A stretch of 64,000 nucleotides of DNA from assembly GCF_024713945.1 (NCBI RefSeq), contig NC_134680.1:947001-1011000 (forward strand). Reading direction: 5' to 3'. Numbering within the stretch: the stretch's first letter is position 1; every line of letters starts with the position of its first letter. The notes under the pieces were generated by a model. That model ran no database searches. It was not told the DNA's origin and was given only the letters and a program-made list of their open reading frames with translations. This document shows positions 41,691 through 52,589 of this stretch, piece after piece. This stretch comes from Dermatophagoides farinae (Eukaryota; Arthropoda; Arachnida; Sarcoptiformes; Pyroglyphidae). A program made the position numbers and the translations under genes.

Positions 41691-41907
41691 CAGAATTTTT
41701 TCTTTTGATTATTTCATAACAAAAGCCGAACAACAACAACCCGGTTGCTGGAAAAATTTATCCCTGTGTTTTTTTATTTGATTCGCAAAAAAATTTATTT
41801 TTTTTAATTTCAAATTTTTTACGTTTTTTATAATTTTACCCTGAAAACAAAAACCAAAGAATTTTTTCTACCCTGAAAAATAATCATTCATATAGCAAAA
41901 AAAAAAA

Positions 41908-43809
41908 ATGATTGTCAAATCGAATCCTGATTCAATTATTGGTTTTGAATCATCATATCAACAAAAACAACGACAACCACAATTAGAATTGGAACATAAT
42001 GAACCACAACATCAGCAGCAACAGCAACAATATCCATATCCGGTAAAATATGTTACAATCAATACATGTTCATCATTATATAGACAATGGTCAAAAACAA
42101 AAAAATCACTATATAAACGTGCTATTGATGGTTTAGATTTACTTGTTGAATATGCCGATACAATTGATCAATGTCATACAGATGATGATGATGATGTAAA
42201 TATGATCACAATATTAGCATTACATGGTGCACCAGGTTCACATGAAGATTTTGAACCATTTATACAATATTTTGGATCGAAAAAAATTCGTTTTATTGCA
42301 CCAAATTATCCTGGTTAGTATCTTTATTTATTCATGATGATATTTGATGTCCTAAATTCAAATTTAGATCAACAGATTTTTTTTTTTTTTTTTTTGACTC
42401 ACATCATAAGATCAGTGTGTGCGTGTGTGTGTGTGTACGATTTGATGTTTTTGTGTGCTACAATTTACTCTTAATCTAATCATTTGATGGTTGTTTGTTT
42501 GTTTATTTGTTGAAAGTTGTGTAAAAAAAATTTGGTTCATTCTATCAATCAAAAATATTTCAATTTTTCGTCTTTATCAATTTTGTTTTGATTTGAAAAA
42601 ATTTTTTTGATAATGATGATGAAATCAATTTTCTAATTTTAATGTTTTTCTTTTTTTTTCTTTTGATTTTTGTTTCATCAAAATTAGACATAAACATTAC
42701 CATACAGACAAAAGTATTTCGTCATTCGGCTGAAGAAAAATTTGAATACATCAAGGATTTTCTTCGTGCCATCAATGTTAATAGGTATGGGAAATTTTTA
42801 TTTTTATTTTTTTTTCTTCTGTTGTTGTTGTTATTCAATTTGAAATATTGACAATATAGCATGATGACTCATCTTTGAATTTAATTTCATTTTTTTTCTG
42901 TTTTGTTTTGTTTTGTTTTGTTTCGTTTTCCATATAATTATCATCTGATGATGACGAAATTTCAATATCTTTCAGTATTGATTTAATACTATCGCATAGT
43001 AGTTCAATATATCCAACGGTACGATTATTGTGTGATCAAACAGATGTACAGATAAAAGCGGTGGCATTTTTCAATCCGGTTGGCCATCGTCGTATACAGG
43101 CAATGCGTCCAGCATGGTTCACTGAAGGTTCGGTGAAAATTTATCAAAATAAATTTGGTCGTACTGTTTATCAGATTTTTGGTAAAGGTTTTATCAAAGC
43201 AACCGGTACTGTGACCGTACGACCAGATAGTATGAACAATGTAATGTTATCGGCACAAACGATGCGTTATTCAAATTATAAACAGGTAATGAAATGTAAT
43301 GATATATGATTTGTGATTAATAATCTTCTCTCTCTCTATCCAATCAGCTGGAAAAATATTTACGAAAATTAAAAGAAAATCAAATACCAACATTATGGGT
43401 TTGCGGTGATAATGATCGACTTGTTGAAAAGGAAATCTTTTACGAAATGATTGAAATAATGGATGGTAATGATGAATATAATTGGCAAAAATATGATTGT
43501 AATGGCAAAATGTTGACACAATGTAAGTGATTTGTTGTTGTTGTTGTTGTTGTGATTTTTTTTATTTATTTTTATTTTTTTTTTAAATAAAATTTAGATC
43601 AATCGGACAGTAATATAAAAATATTATTCTTTGAACAAGGTGGTCATTATACATTCCATAAATTTTCGAATGAAGTCATAAAAGAATGTGATAAATTTCT
43701 AAACCATATTCTATTGAATCGACAACGAAATAATCATAAGAATCATCATCATCATCACCATCACCATCACCACCACCACAATCATCATCATCATCATGAT
43801 TATCATTAA
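41908..43809 (+). CDS. alpha/beta hydrolase, DUF1057-type, five exons
   Basis: Exons 41908-42313, 42688-42784, 42976-43285, 43348-43522 and 43598-43809 join in frame (phases 1, 2, 0, 1) to give 399 aa. The oxyanion-side motif LALHGAPGSHEDF (His about 106) and FIAPNYP mark the first half of an alpha/beta hydrolase. The segment AFFNPVGHRRIQAMRP after the elbow resembles the DUF1057 family, known mainly from nematodes and of unknown substrate. Candidate acid and base are Asp 294 in CGDNDRL and His 346 in QGGHYTF. The nucleophile elbow, normally G-x-S-x-G, reads S-H-S-S-S (residues 174-178), so only the serine is kept and activity is uncertain. The protein ends in a His-rich tail. It has no signal peptide and is probably cytosolic. 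It converges with the phosphatase gene 219 bp away. Confidence 0.85.
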
Positions 43810-44028
43810 AAAAAAAATGTAAACAGGAAAAAACAACAATTGGATAATAATATAGGACTAATATATAACAATTGAATTGAAACAATATAAAATGTGTATT
43901 GATAATCAATTTTTTTTTGTGAAATTTGAAAAATGAAAAAAAAATTCTAAATTTTTTTATTATTATTTTGTCACATTTTGTCATGTTTTGTTTTGTTTTG
44001 TTTCGTTTTTTTGCCAATGAATTTTTCA

Positions 44029-44820
44029 TCATTGAATCAATGCATGTACAATCAATGCATTCAAAGTGCCGAATGTAAATCCTGTCAATATATCGCTCAG
44101 GAAATGCCATTTGATTAGATATTGGCTATATCCAGGAATTAAATATACAATGAATATTGCCATTTCTAGCAATAATAACGATAATCTATATTTCCAATTG
44201 TTTAAAAAATTCGAAACACCAGTCAATGATTGTTGTTGTTGTTGTTGTGGTTGTTTTTGACTAAATAAATTCCGATGAATAAAACATGCTAAATATGTAC
44301 CAGCAAATGCTCCCATTGCTGAATGGCCAGAATAGAATGAAAGACGTGAATTTGTTATATACCATGGATAATCATTATTTAAACATTCAAATTTATCAAT
44401 ATAATGATCAATATGGGTACCATTCGGACAATAACGATCTAAATGACAAAAATCATATACATGTGGACGTAAACGGCCAAATATACGTTTAAATATTTCG
44501 GTCATATTCAGATTGATCATAAAACCAAATAGAAATTTTTTCAAATTTGAACTCGATGAACATGATGATGGTGATGTATATCGTTGAATCAGGTAAATTA
44601 TCACCAATGGAATAATCAATGTAGATATGAATAGATAACGTGTTTTAAACCACAATGTTCGAAATCGATGTTTCAATGATTCATCTGAACAATTAAATCC
44701 ACGTTGATATGGTGGCCAAAAACGATAAATCAATGGAAACAATAAAATCAATAGGATTATAATTTTACGATCAATTTTCAATGCCATTCTTTTAGTGTGT
44801 TGTTTGCAATTTAAACCCAA
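44029..44820 (-). CDS. phospholipid phosphatase (PAP2/LPP, wunen-like)
   Basis: Single-exon minus-strand gene, 263 aa, close to the usual LPP length of about 280-310. LPPs dephosphorylate phosphatidate, lysophosphatidate, sphingosine-1-phosphate and ceramide-1-phosphate at the cell surface or in internal membranes, through six membrane helices. Motif C1 is intact (KRIFGRLRP, residues 111-119), as is C2 (YSGHSA, His 166). C3, normally S-R-x5-H-x3-D, reads S-Q-x5-H-x3-D (Ser 232, Gln 233, His 239, Asp 243): the phosphate-binding Arg is replaced by Gln (codon CAA). N-glycosylation sequons lie at Asn 43 and Asn 133. A Gln run sits in the loop after C2. Met 12 is an alternative start. It is either an active enzyme with an unusual C3 or a pseudo-phosphatase. 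Confidence 0.92.
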   Translation of the reverse strand: MGLNCKQHTKRMALKIDRKIIILLILLFPLIYRFWPPYQRGFNCSDESLKHRFRTLWFKTRYLFISTLIIPLVIIYLIQRYTSPSSCSSSSNLKKFLFGFMINLNMTEIFKRIFGRLRPHVYDFCHLDRYCPNGTHIDHYIDKFECLNNDYPWYITNSRLSFYSGHSAMGAFAGTYLACFIHRNLFSQKQPQQQQQQSLTGVSNFLNNWKYRLSLLLLEMAIFIVYLIPGYSQYLIKWHFLSDILTGFTFGTLNALIVHALIQ

Positions 44821-47390
44821 AAATATAAATGATAATCTACAACAAGTGGAAATAAAATAATCTCATCTTAATTGGTACATTCAAGGATCACATTTTATAT
44901 CATTATCAAAAATCAAAAAAAAAACCAACAAAATTCATATTACTATCACGTGATTAATTTGATTAGTCTATTTCGACCGAGCATTGTCTAACCGATACGA
45001 AATAGGCAAATTATTTTTAAAAAATCAGAACAAAAATTTCCGTAAATATTCTGCAATTAAAATTTGACTTTTGACATTGAAATTTGAACAAACGGATTCA
45101 TTGTTGTTGTTGTTGGTGGGGTGGTTTTAATTCGTTATAATCAAAAACATATGTCACATGACAATGTGACATACATACATGATATGTCATGTCATTTTTT
45201 TCGGTTCATTGATAATAGATATTATCTTTCATTGTTTGATTGTTAGAAAACAAGACAAGAATTTGGTGACAAACATATGGTAAGGATTTTTTTTTTTTAC
45301 TTTCTTCATTTTTTTATTGTCATTCATTTGTTTTAAACATTCCAATAGAAAACTATAAGAATCATCATCATGGACAAACAATCCAGGGTCGGTCACCGTC
45401 TTCGTCGTCGTCGTCGACGAAAATGATTATCATCTAGTAGTAATTTGTTGGCAAGGCAAAGCATATTGATGAACCTAATGTCATAGTCATAAGGGACACG
45501 ACTTTATCGATTTGTTTAATCGTTCAAAACCATTATACGACGACCATTATGATAATAATAATCATCATCATCATTTGAATATAGCTATCAATTTAATGTT
45601 TAGCTCTAACAACAACAACAACAACAAAAAATTGGATCTGTTTTTCTCTCTTCTTTTTTCCTTATATGTTTGGTAGTTTTTTATATTTATTTATTTCATT
45701 TTATTTTCGTTTGTTTGTTTGTATTAGTCACGTTTGTTTTTTTTTCTATCATCAACCAATATATTATCTACAAAATCCAGCCAAGCCAAGCCAGCTGTAC
45801 TCGAAATGAAAATTTTCCCGGCAAATCAAATCCCAAAATTGATGTCGATTTTCTTCCTGAATACTCATCTCATTTCAACACATTTGCAAATGTAAATTGT
45901 CTTTTTTTTTCATAAACAGAATTGTTTCCTTTTTTTCATATTACACCCAATCGAATGATTGATTCGATTCGAATACAAGAACGCATCAAAGAATCTATGG
46001 TATGTTTTTTTATTTATTTACGTTTTATAATCATCGAGTTTCAATTCAGACATGATAGTTAAGCTTAGATTTAATGTTTAATCAAACCGAACAATTCCCA
46101 TTTTGGTTGAAAATTCTCAACCAACAATATATTTCTGTTGCTGTTGTTGTATTCTAATCATTAATTCTTTCATTTCATTTTATTTTTATTTTCAAATCAT
46201 CAGACACACACTCATTCACATTATTAGCTGGGCGTGCCTGTTCCAAATTTGAATCATCGTTATCATCATCATCATCAATTGTGGCCACACTACATACCAC
46301 CCCCAAATTATTTATATGCGTGAATGTGTCATCTGTGGATCCATCATCATCAACAACATCGCTATCATCAGCATCGACAAAAATAGTAGAAAAAATGACA
46401 CACACACACACACAGCACAGAGCACAACAGAATAATATATATAAAATGGTTTACTGGGCGCTTATAATTTGATTTTAGTTGTCGACTACAACACAACAGC
46501 AACAGAGAAACCGAATTATAGCTATTCTGGGCGAATTTTTTTATTATTATTATTATCCGCATTGCCCGGATTCGTAATATGTGGGTTTTTTTCCCTCTCT
46601 CTCTTTGTGTGTGTGTGTATTTTTATTTCAGTTTTTTTTTCATCATTGACCACCATATGAATGATTTTAATGATTTCAATTTTTTTGAAATGAATCGGTG
46701 ACAGTTTTTTTTTTTGTTTTAGTGCAACGGAAACAAAGACATTGAGAAAACAGCGACAAGATTAAGTGATATATATGAAAAAAAAAACATTGTCAAAAAG
46801 TTTGTCGTGTCGTTTTATTCATGGTCAATTATTGCATTCTTGTGGCATTGATAATGAATAATGATGATGATGATGGTGGTGGTTCATTTCAATCAAACTA
46901 ATGATTGATTTTTCATTTTCATTTCTTTTCTTTTTACACTTTCACTTAAACTTTACTATACGACAAAAAGGTCATTGTACTGGATAATATAACAAATTAT
47001 TTTTTGTTGCTACGATCATCATTATCACAATCACATTCGATTTTCGGTGGGTAATGAAAAATGGGTAAAAATCCTATTTACTTTTCCATTGTATCATCAT
47101 CATATAATGTATTATTATTATTATGATTCATTCAGCCAATGAAGAGAAAAAAAAAGAAACGATTGCAACCTCTTTAACAAGACAATTAACGAATATATCG
47201 TGTGTTTAAGAAGAATCAAAAAAAAAATGTTTTTTTCTTTTTTTGTATTTGTTTGTTTGTATCATGAATAGCAACGAAGAGAAAAAAAATTCCAAATTTT
47301 CAATACAAGAAAATAATAATGAAATTTAAAATTTATGTGTAATTGCCGCTATATATATATTGCTATGTTGTAATCATCATCATCGACGTA
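44821..47390. other. divergent intergenic stretch
   Basis: Lies between the starts of the phosphatase gene (minus) and the hemopexin-like gene (plus), so it holds both promoters. Visible items are an E-box palindrome ATCACGTGAT (44944-44953), short inverted repeats of the form ATGTCACATGACA (45151-45200), a CGT/CGA run (45401-45421) and CAT/TCA tracts. Candidate ORFs (45670-45915, 46281-46472) run through repeats and show no family features. Confidence 0.5.
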
Positions 47391-48841
47391 ATGATTCGAA
47401 TAATTTGTTTTTTATTATTATTAATCATAAGTGGTCAATCCACTTTGAGTGTTCATTCTACGAAACAATTATCATCATCATCATCATCATCATTCAATGA
47501 TATAATTGATTTTCGTTTCAACACTGCCCATATTGATGGTATTACTAATCTTATCAATAATTCATTATTGATTATAAGTAACAATTATTATTGGTTACTT
47601 GATCAACAAAATCCATTGCCATTACCATTTAATGTTAATGGCCACATTAAACAATTGTATGATGGTTTCGAAAAAATTGATACCATATGGTTAGATCCAT
47701 ATAATGATATTAGTCCACAAATTTATCTGGTATCCAATGTAATGTTTTTTTTTGTATACTGTTTTTCTGGTTTCAAAATTTAATTTGATTCACTTGAATT
47801 GTTTCACAGACACCTGAATATGGTTTACGTGTTGTATGCAAAGAATTTGATGATGAACCATTCAATGATATTTCAAGTTTCTGTCATTTACCAGTGGATC
47901 ATCGATGGTTGGCAGCATTGAAAGATCTGGATCCCAATCGACCAATCGATGCGGCTACATGGCGTAATCGTACTAAAAATCAAGATGGTGGTTTTTGGGT
48001 ATTTTTTCAAGGTTTGTAAAAGTTTTTCAAAAAAAAAATTTTTGACAAAATAACCACTACCTTTTTTTTTGCTTATAGGCAAAAAAATGATCACTATCGA
48101 TCCATATGAAATGAAATTGCGATTCACTTATGATATACAGAAATGGATGTCCATCAATGATACATTAACAGCCGCATTCTATGATTATCGTAAAAATGTT
48201 TATCATTTATTTTTCGATAATAACCGATATTATACATGGACAGTGAATGTTTCCTATATGAATAGTTTACCAATGTCATGGGTATGTGTGTGTTTATGTG
48301 TAATTGAATTTGATTATTTGTTGTTTAATTTTATCTAAATGACATATCTATCATCATCAACAGGATCGAGCTTTTCTTCATGGTAAACTTAGTCTACCAA
48401 TGAGAATAAATCGTGATTTTTTTGGATTCCCTGAAAAAGATTTACGGCCATATGCACAGCCTTATTATAAGAAAAATTCTTTCGATATCCATACCAACCA
48501 TATAGTGCCTGATGATGAATTCAATGGTGATGATGATGATGTACGGAATCGACGATTATCAACAACAACGACGACGACGACGACTACTACTTCAACTCCA
48601 AGACATTGGTTACCACGAAAACCAATTCATAATTTAAAACAGCAATTGCCAAATTATAACGATAATAGAAACATTGAAAATGATGATGAACATTCGGATC
48701 GTACAAATTCAATTCAATATGATTTTACTACACATTTGAGACGTTTAAAAATTGAAGATGTTCGTGATTTTACCCAAATAAAATCAAATCATATACGCCA
48801 AACAGATAGTTCATCATCATCGGCAATGCTGGCACCATCAC

Positions 48842-48905
<64 letters not shown>

Positions 48906-48999
48906 GTCAACATCGTCAACATCATCAACGTCCAAATTGAAACCTTGTACACAAATGATCACATATCTCATCATCATTGTCATCATCAACATTTCCTAA
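47391..48999 (+). CDS. secreted hemopexin-like repeat protein, four exons
   Basis: Exons 47391-47738, 47810-48011, 48079-48281 and 48364-48999 join in frame (phases 0, 1, 0) to give 462 aa. The first in-frame ATG gives a signal peptide (MIRIICFLLLLIISGQS). The next roughly 280 residues hold short repeats of the form hydrophobic-Tyr-Tyr-Trp: ITNLINNSLLIISNNYYWLL, then GGFWVFFQGKKMITIDP, then TAAFYDYRKNVYHLFFDNNR with YYTWTV. These resemble blades of a hemopexin-type beta-propeller, in which a sugar- or protein-binding surface sits outside the cell. The resemblance is by eye and the family call is tentative. A DFFGFPEKDL segment follows, then a disordered Thr/Asn region, a run of about two dozen Ser, and a hydrophobic C-terminus (MITYLIIIVIINIS) typical of GPI anchoring. 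Confidence 0.72.
48845..48905. repeat. (TCA)n trinucleotide repeat within the hemopexin-like gene
   Basis: About twenty near-perfect TCA codons encode a poly-Ser spacer just before the C-terminal anchor. It is likely length-variable between individuals. Confidence 0.95.
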
Positions 49000-49915
49000 T
49001 TCATATTTTGGCCAAAGTACAAAGTATTGCCGATCTTGATCAATATAATGAAGAAAAAACATTGTATTAAACAATTACATTGAAAAAAATGGGGAAAAAA
49101 GTCTATGTAAGCCACGCCTTTTTTATACCAATATTTCAAAACAATATAACTGTTACTGTACAAAGTTTGCCCTCTTTTCCCGGTAGGATTTTTTTCAATG
49201 TATTATTTACATGATGATAATTTTTTAAAAGTAATTAAAAAAAAATGAAAATAAAAAATATATATTTATTTTCGAACGTTTATGAATTTTTATTTTTTTC
49301 AATGGAAAAACTGCCATCTATTGAATGGCAATAAAACTATGATTCTTTTTTCTCAATTCGAATTGAAATTCATTCATTTATTTATTTGTTTGTTTGTTTT
49401 TGTTTTGACAACTAAAATCCGTTTTTAGCTATAAATTTTTTGTTCATAAGTAGAGTACCGCGTCTGTGTTTTTCATTATGAATAATGTTGATAATTTTGT
49501 TAAATTATTTCATGCAAATACAAGTACAGATGATGATGATTTAATTAAATAATAAATTAATTAATTAATTATTGCCAATGACCACCGAGATGCAATGATG
49601 ATGATAAAAAAAAATTGGATTGCTAAATTAATAAGATAAATAAACGAATATATAAAATAATCCAATAAATAATTGATGAATGATATGATGTGAGAAAAAA
49701 TTTTCCATTTTTGAAAATGATGAAACGAGATACCGGGTGAATAGAAAAAAAACAATAATAACAATTTGGTATATAAATGTGTCAAATGATGATAATGATC
49801 CGATTTCTCAATGAATTGATTATTGTCATTGTTTTGTTTTTTTTCCATTGAAAAATCCGATTATTTTGTAACTATGTGTGTGTGTGTGTTTCAAAGTTTT
49901 TTTCCATTGTTTTGA
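49000..49915. other. convergent intergenic stretch
   Basis: 3' UTRs of the hemopexin-like gene (plus) and the ETS gene (minus). An AATAAA-type signal lies near 49249. A third, weaker CTCF-like match is listed separately, and a TG run lies at 49876-49889. No gene is seen. Confidence 0.55.
49311..49324 (-). promoter_or_regulatory. weak CTCF-like motif
   Basis: CTGCCATCTATTGA on plus shares its first ten bases with the two sites at 20.4 and 21.2 kb but loses the distal GG. Same orientation. Weak call. Confidence 0.25.
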
Positions 49916-52589
49916 TTATTTAGAATCAAAATCTAAATGTGTTATGTCACAAATTGTTGTCGTTGATGGTGATGATGGTGAATAATCTAAATCATCATTA
50001 ATTGATTCTATTGGCCTCCAACCAGTTGCATTTGGTCCAAATTTATATACTAATCGACGGCCAAATACTGGAAGTAATACTTGTGATTTATAATAATATC
50101 TATATATGGATGGAGAAATGAAATATTTGAAATTTTAAAAATTTAAAAAAAAAAAACTTGAACACTTTACCTCATTGCACGGCTTAATTTTTCATAGGTC
50201 ATACGAGGATTCTGTTTACGTTCACCCCACATTTTTGCCACCTTATCAGATTGCATGAATTTAAATATACCATCTTCTTGTCTTTCCCAACGTATGAGAC
50301 TTGGATTAGTGATCGGATTCAGAAGAAGATCACGAATAAATTCCCATAATTTTCCATTACCTTTACCTTAAAATTAAATTTGAAAAATGAATGAAATGAA
50401 TATAATTGATAAACAAAAAAAAAATTACTTACTTCGAGATTTATTCTCTTTTTTAGGTGGCCGTCCTCGCCTTCCATTATTAATTGCATTGGAACAATTA
50501 TTATTCTGATGATGATGGCCTCTCATTGTATATTGATGGTGAGAATTTAAATGTTGCTGCTGTTGTTGTTGTTGTTGATGATTATGATGATGATGATGTG
50601 GTTGTTTCAAGGCTAATTCATCATCATTCGATGTTTGATCAATGTCAATGTCGATATTGGACGATTGGTGGTGATCATTATTATTATTGCTTTTGAAAAT
50701 AACATGAATCTCGTGGCCATTTGGTTGTTGATGTCCATTATTATTATTATTATTGGCCAAATTTGATGATAATGATGATGGTGATGATGATGCTGATGGC
50801 AGTTGTTGTTGTGGTTGCTGTACTGATGGTAAATAATATGAACCGATAACAAGGGGAATTTTTTGTAATTGTTGTTGTTGTTGATCATGATGACGATATT
50901 GATGATGATGATGTCCATGTTGATTATGATTATGATTATGATGATGATGATCGCTATAAGTTGTACTACTAGTATTACTTTCACGATCAGAATCGAATGC
51001 TATCATCATCATCATCATCATCAAAATAAAGAGGGAAAGAAAAAAAAGAAGATATATGATAAAATAATTGATAAAGAATCGATTCTAAGAATAGTGAACG
51101 ATTCGAATGCATTCGAATTCAAATTCAGATAGATATTTACCATAAGAGTTTGGACTTGGATCATTGAATGGATTATTATTATGATGATTAAGTTGTTGTT
51201 GATGATTAAATTGATGATGATGAATATGATGATGATGATTTGATTGTTGCTGTTGATTATTATTATCGTCAAATAAATCATCATTGTTTGTATTGGTGGT
51301 GGCTATTGTTGTTGAATCTAAATGTGTATTGTTCATTGTCATATGATATAGATCTAAATGAATTGGTAATAAATGATTATGATGATGATGGTTTGATATG
51401 TCATTCGTTTCATGATGATGATGTTGATGATTTTGTTGTTGTTGTGGAGCATAATCGGAATTTAGATTGGTTACCAAAAAATTGGTACTATCAATCGAAT
51501 TCAATTGTTGTTGTTGCTGTTGTTGTGCGTTTAGATTAACATGGCGAAATTGTTCCATCAATGATTGTAATGAATCATAGATAAGATCACCATATTGTGG
51601 ACAAACAGTGGTGAAATATTCACGTTGCATTTGACATAGCTCAATTCCAGCCATTTGATTATAAAGTAAATGTGCAATTTCAATATCTTGAATATTGTTT
51701 CTTGATGCCCAATATCGTATCCATTCGGCTACTTCAATTGGTTGCCATTGTTCCGGTGATTTTATTGACCATGATTGACCATTTATGTATGATGATGATG
51801 ATGTTGTTGTTGGTGAATGTTGTTGTTGTTGTTCGATTTGATTGGAAATATTATAATCTGATTCATTCAGAGATGGATGGAGTGAATTAGTGTAAAAAAA
51901 AGTTAAAATTGATGAAAAAAAAACTTACCACCAAGAATACATGGTATACAATTGACAATATTATTATTATCATCTTCATTTTGATTATTATTATTATTAT
52001 TATGGCCAATAAGATCTTCAACAAGACATTGATTATGGCTATTTTGATGAATAGGTGACTTTAGCAAGTCGAAATGGCCATTATTTACATTCTCATTGTG
52101 ATTATTATTAATAGTAATGTTCGAAAATGGTAACAAAAATGATGATGATGATGATAATGATTGATGACAATTGATGGTAGTGGTTGTTGTGGTGATTGGA
52201 TCTGATTCCATATTAATCGATTTTGTTATTGGAGTTGCTGCTGTTGCTTCCGTTGAGGTTGTTGTTGTTGCCATCGATAATTGATGATAATTATTATTAT
52301 TATTATTATTTTCATTATCATCTATTGAATGATCATAATTCATAATGGTGGTAAATCCATGATGATGATGATCATCGTTGATGATACTATAATGATCGGA
52401 AAATGTTAAATTAGCGGATGTTGGTGAAAAACTATCCATTGGATCATCAACCGGATTCGATGATGATGACGATGACGATGACGATGATGATGAAGATTGT
52501 GCTACCGTTGAGCCAACGACAACACCACCACCACCACCACCACCAAAAAATGGTTCAATCTGATGCATCAATAATGTTGTCATTGTCAT
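49916..52589 (-). CDS. ETS transcription factor with PNT and AT-hook (ESE/ELF3-like), five exons
   Basis: Exons 52589-51929, 51857-51141, 50999-50433, 50366-50171 and 50099-49916 join in frame (phases 1, 1, 1, 2) to give 774 aa. It is a nuclear DNA-binding regulator recognising GGAA cores. Order of parts: low-complexity N-terminus; PNT/SAM domain about 250-325 ([20 protein letters not shown] then [22 protein letters not shown]); His/Gln/Asn linker; AT-hook-like GRRGRPPKK about 632-641; ETS domain about 652-735 ([38 protein letters not shown]). The recognition-helix residues R-A-M-R-Y-Y-Y are intact. PNT, AT-hook and ETS in this order, with a KFGPNATGW end, resembles vertebrate ELF3/ESE proteins. 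The start ATG at 52589 is preceded in frame only by A-rich sequence. SPDEF/Ets98B is the alternative class. Confidence 0.94.

Noticed and set aside
46175-46562. Possible Ser/Thr-rich exon between the phosphatase and the hemopexin-like gene
   Set aside because: It has an acceptor-like start, but it runs into a CA microsatellite, has no start codon context or partner exon, and shows no domain.
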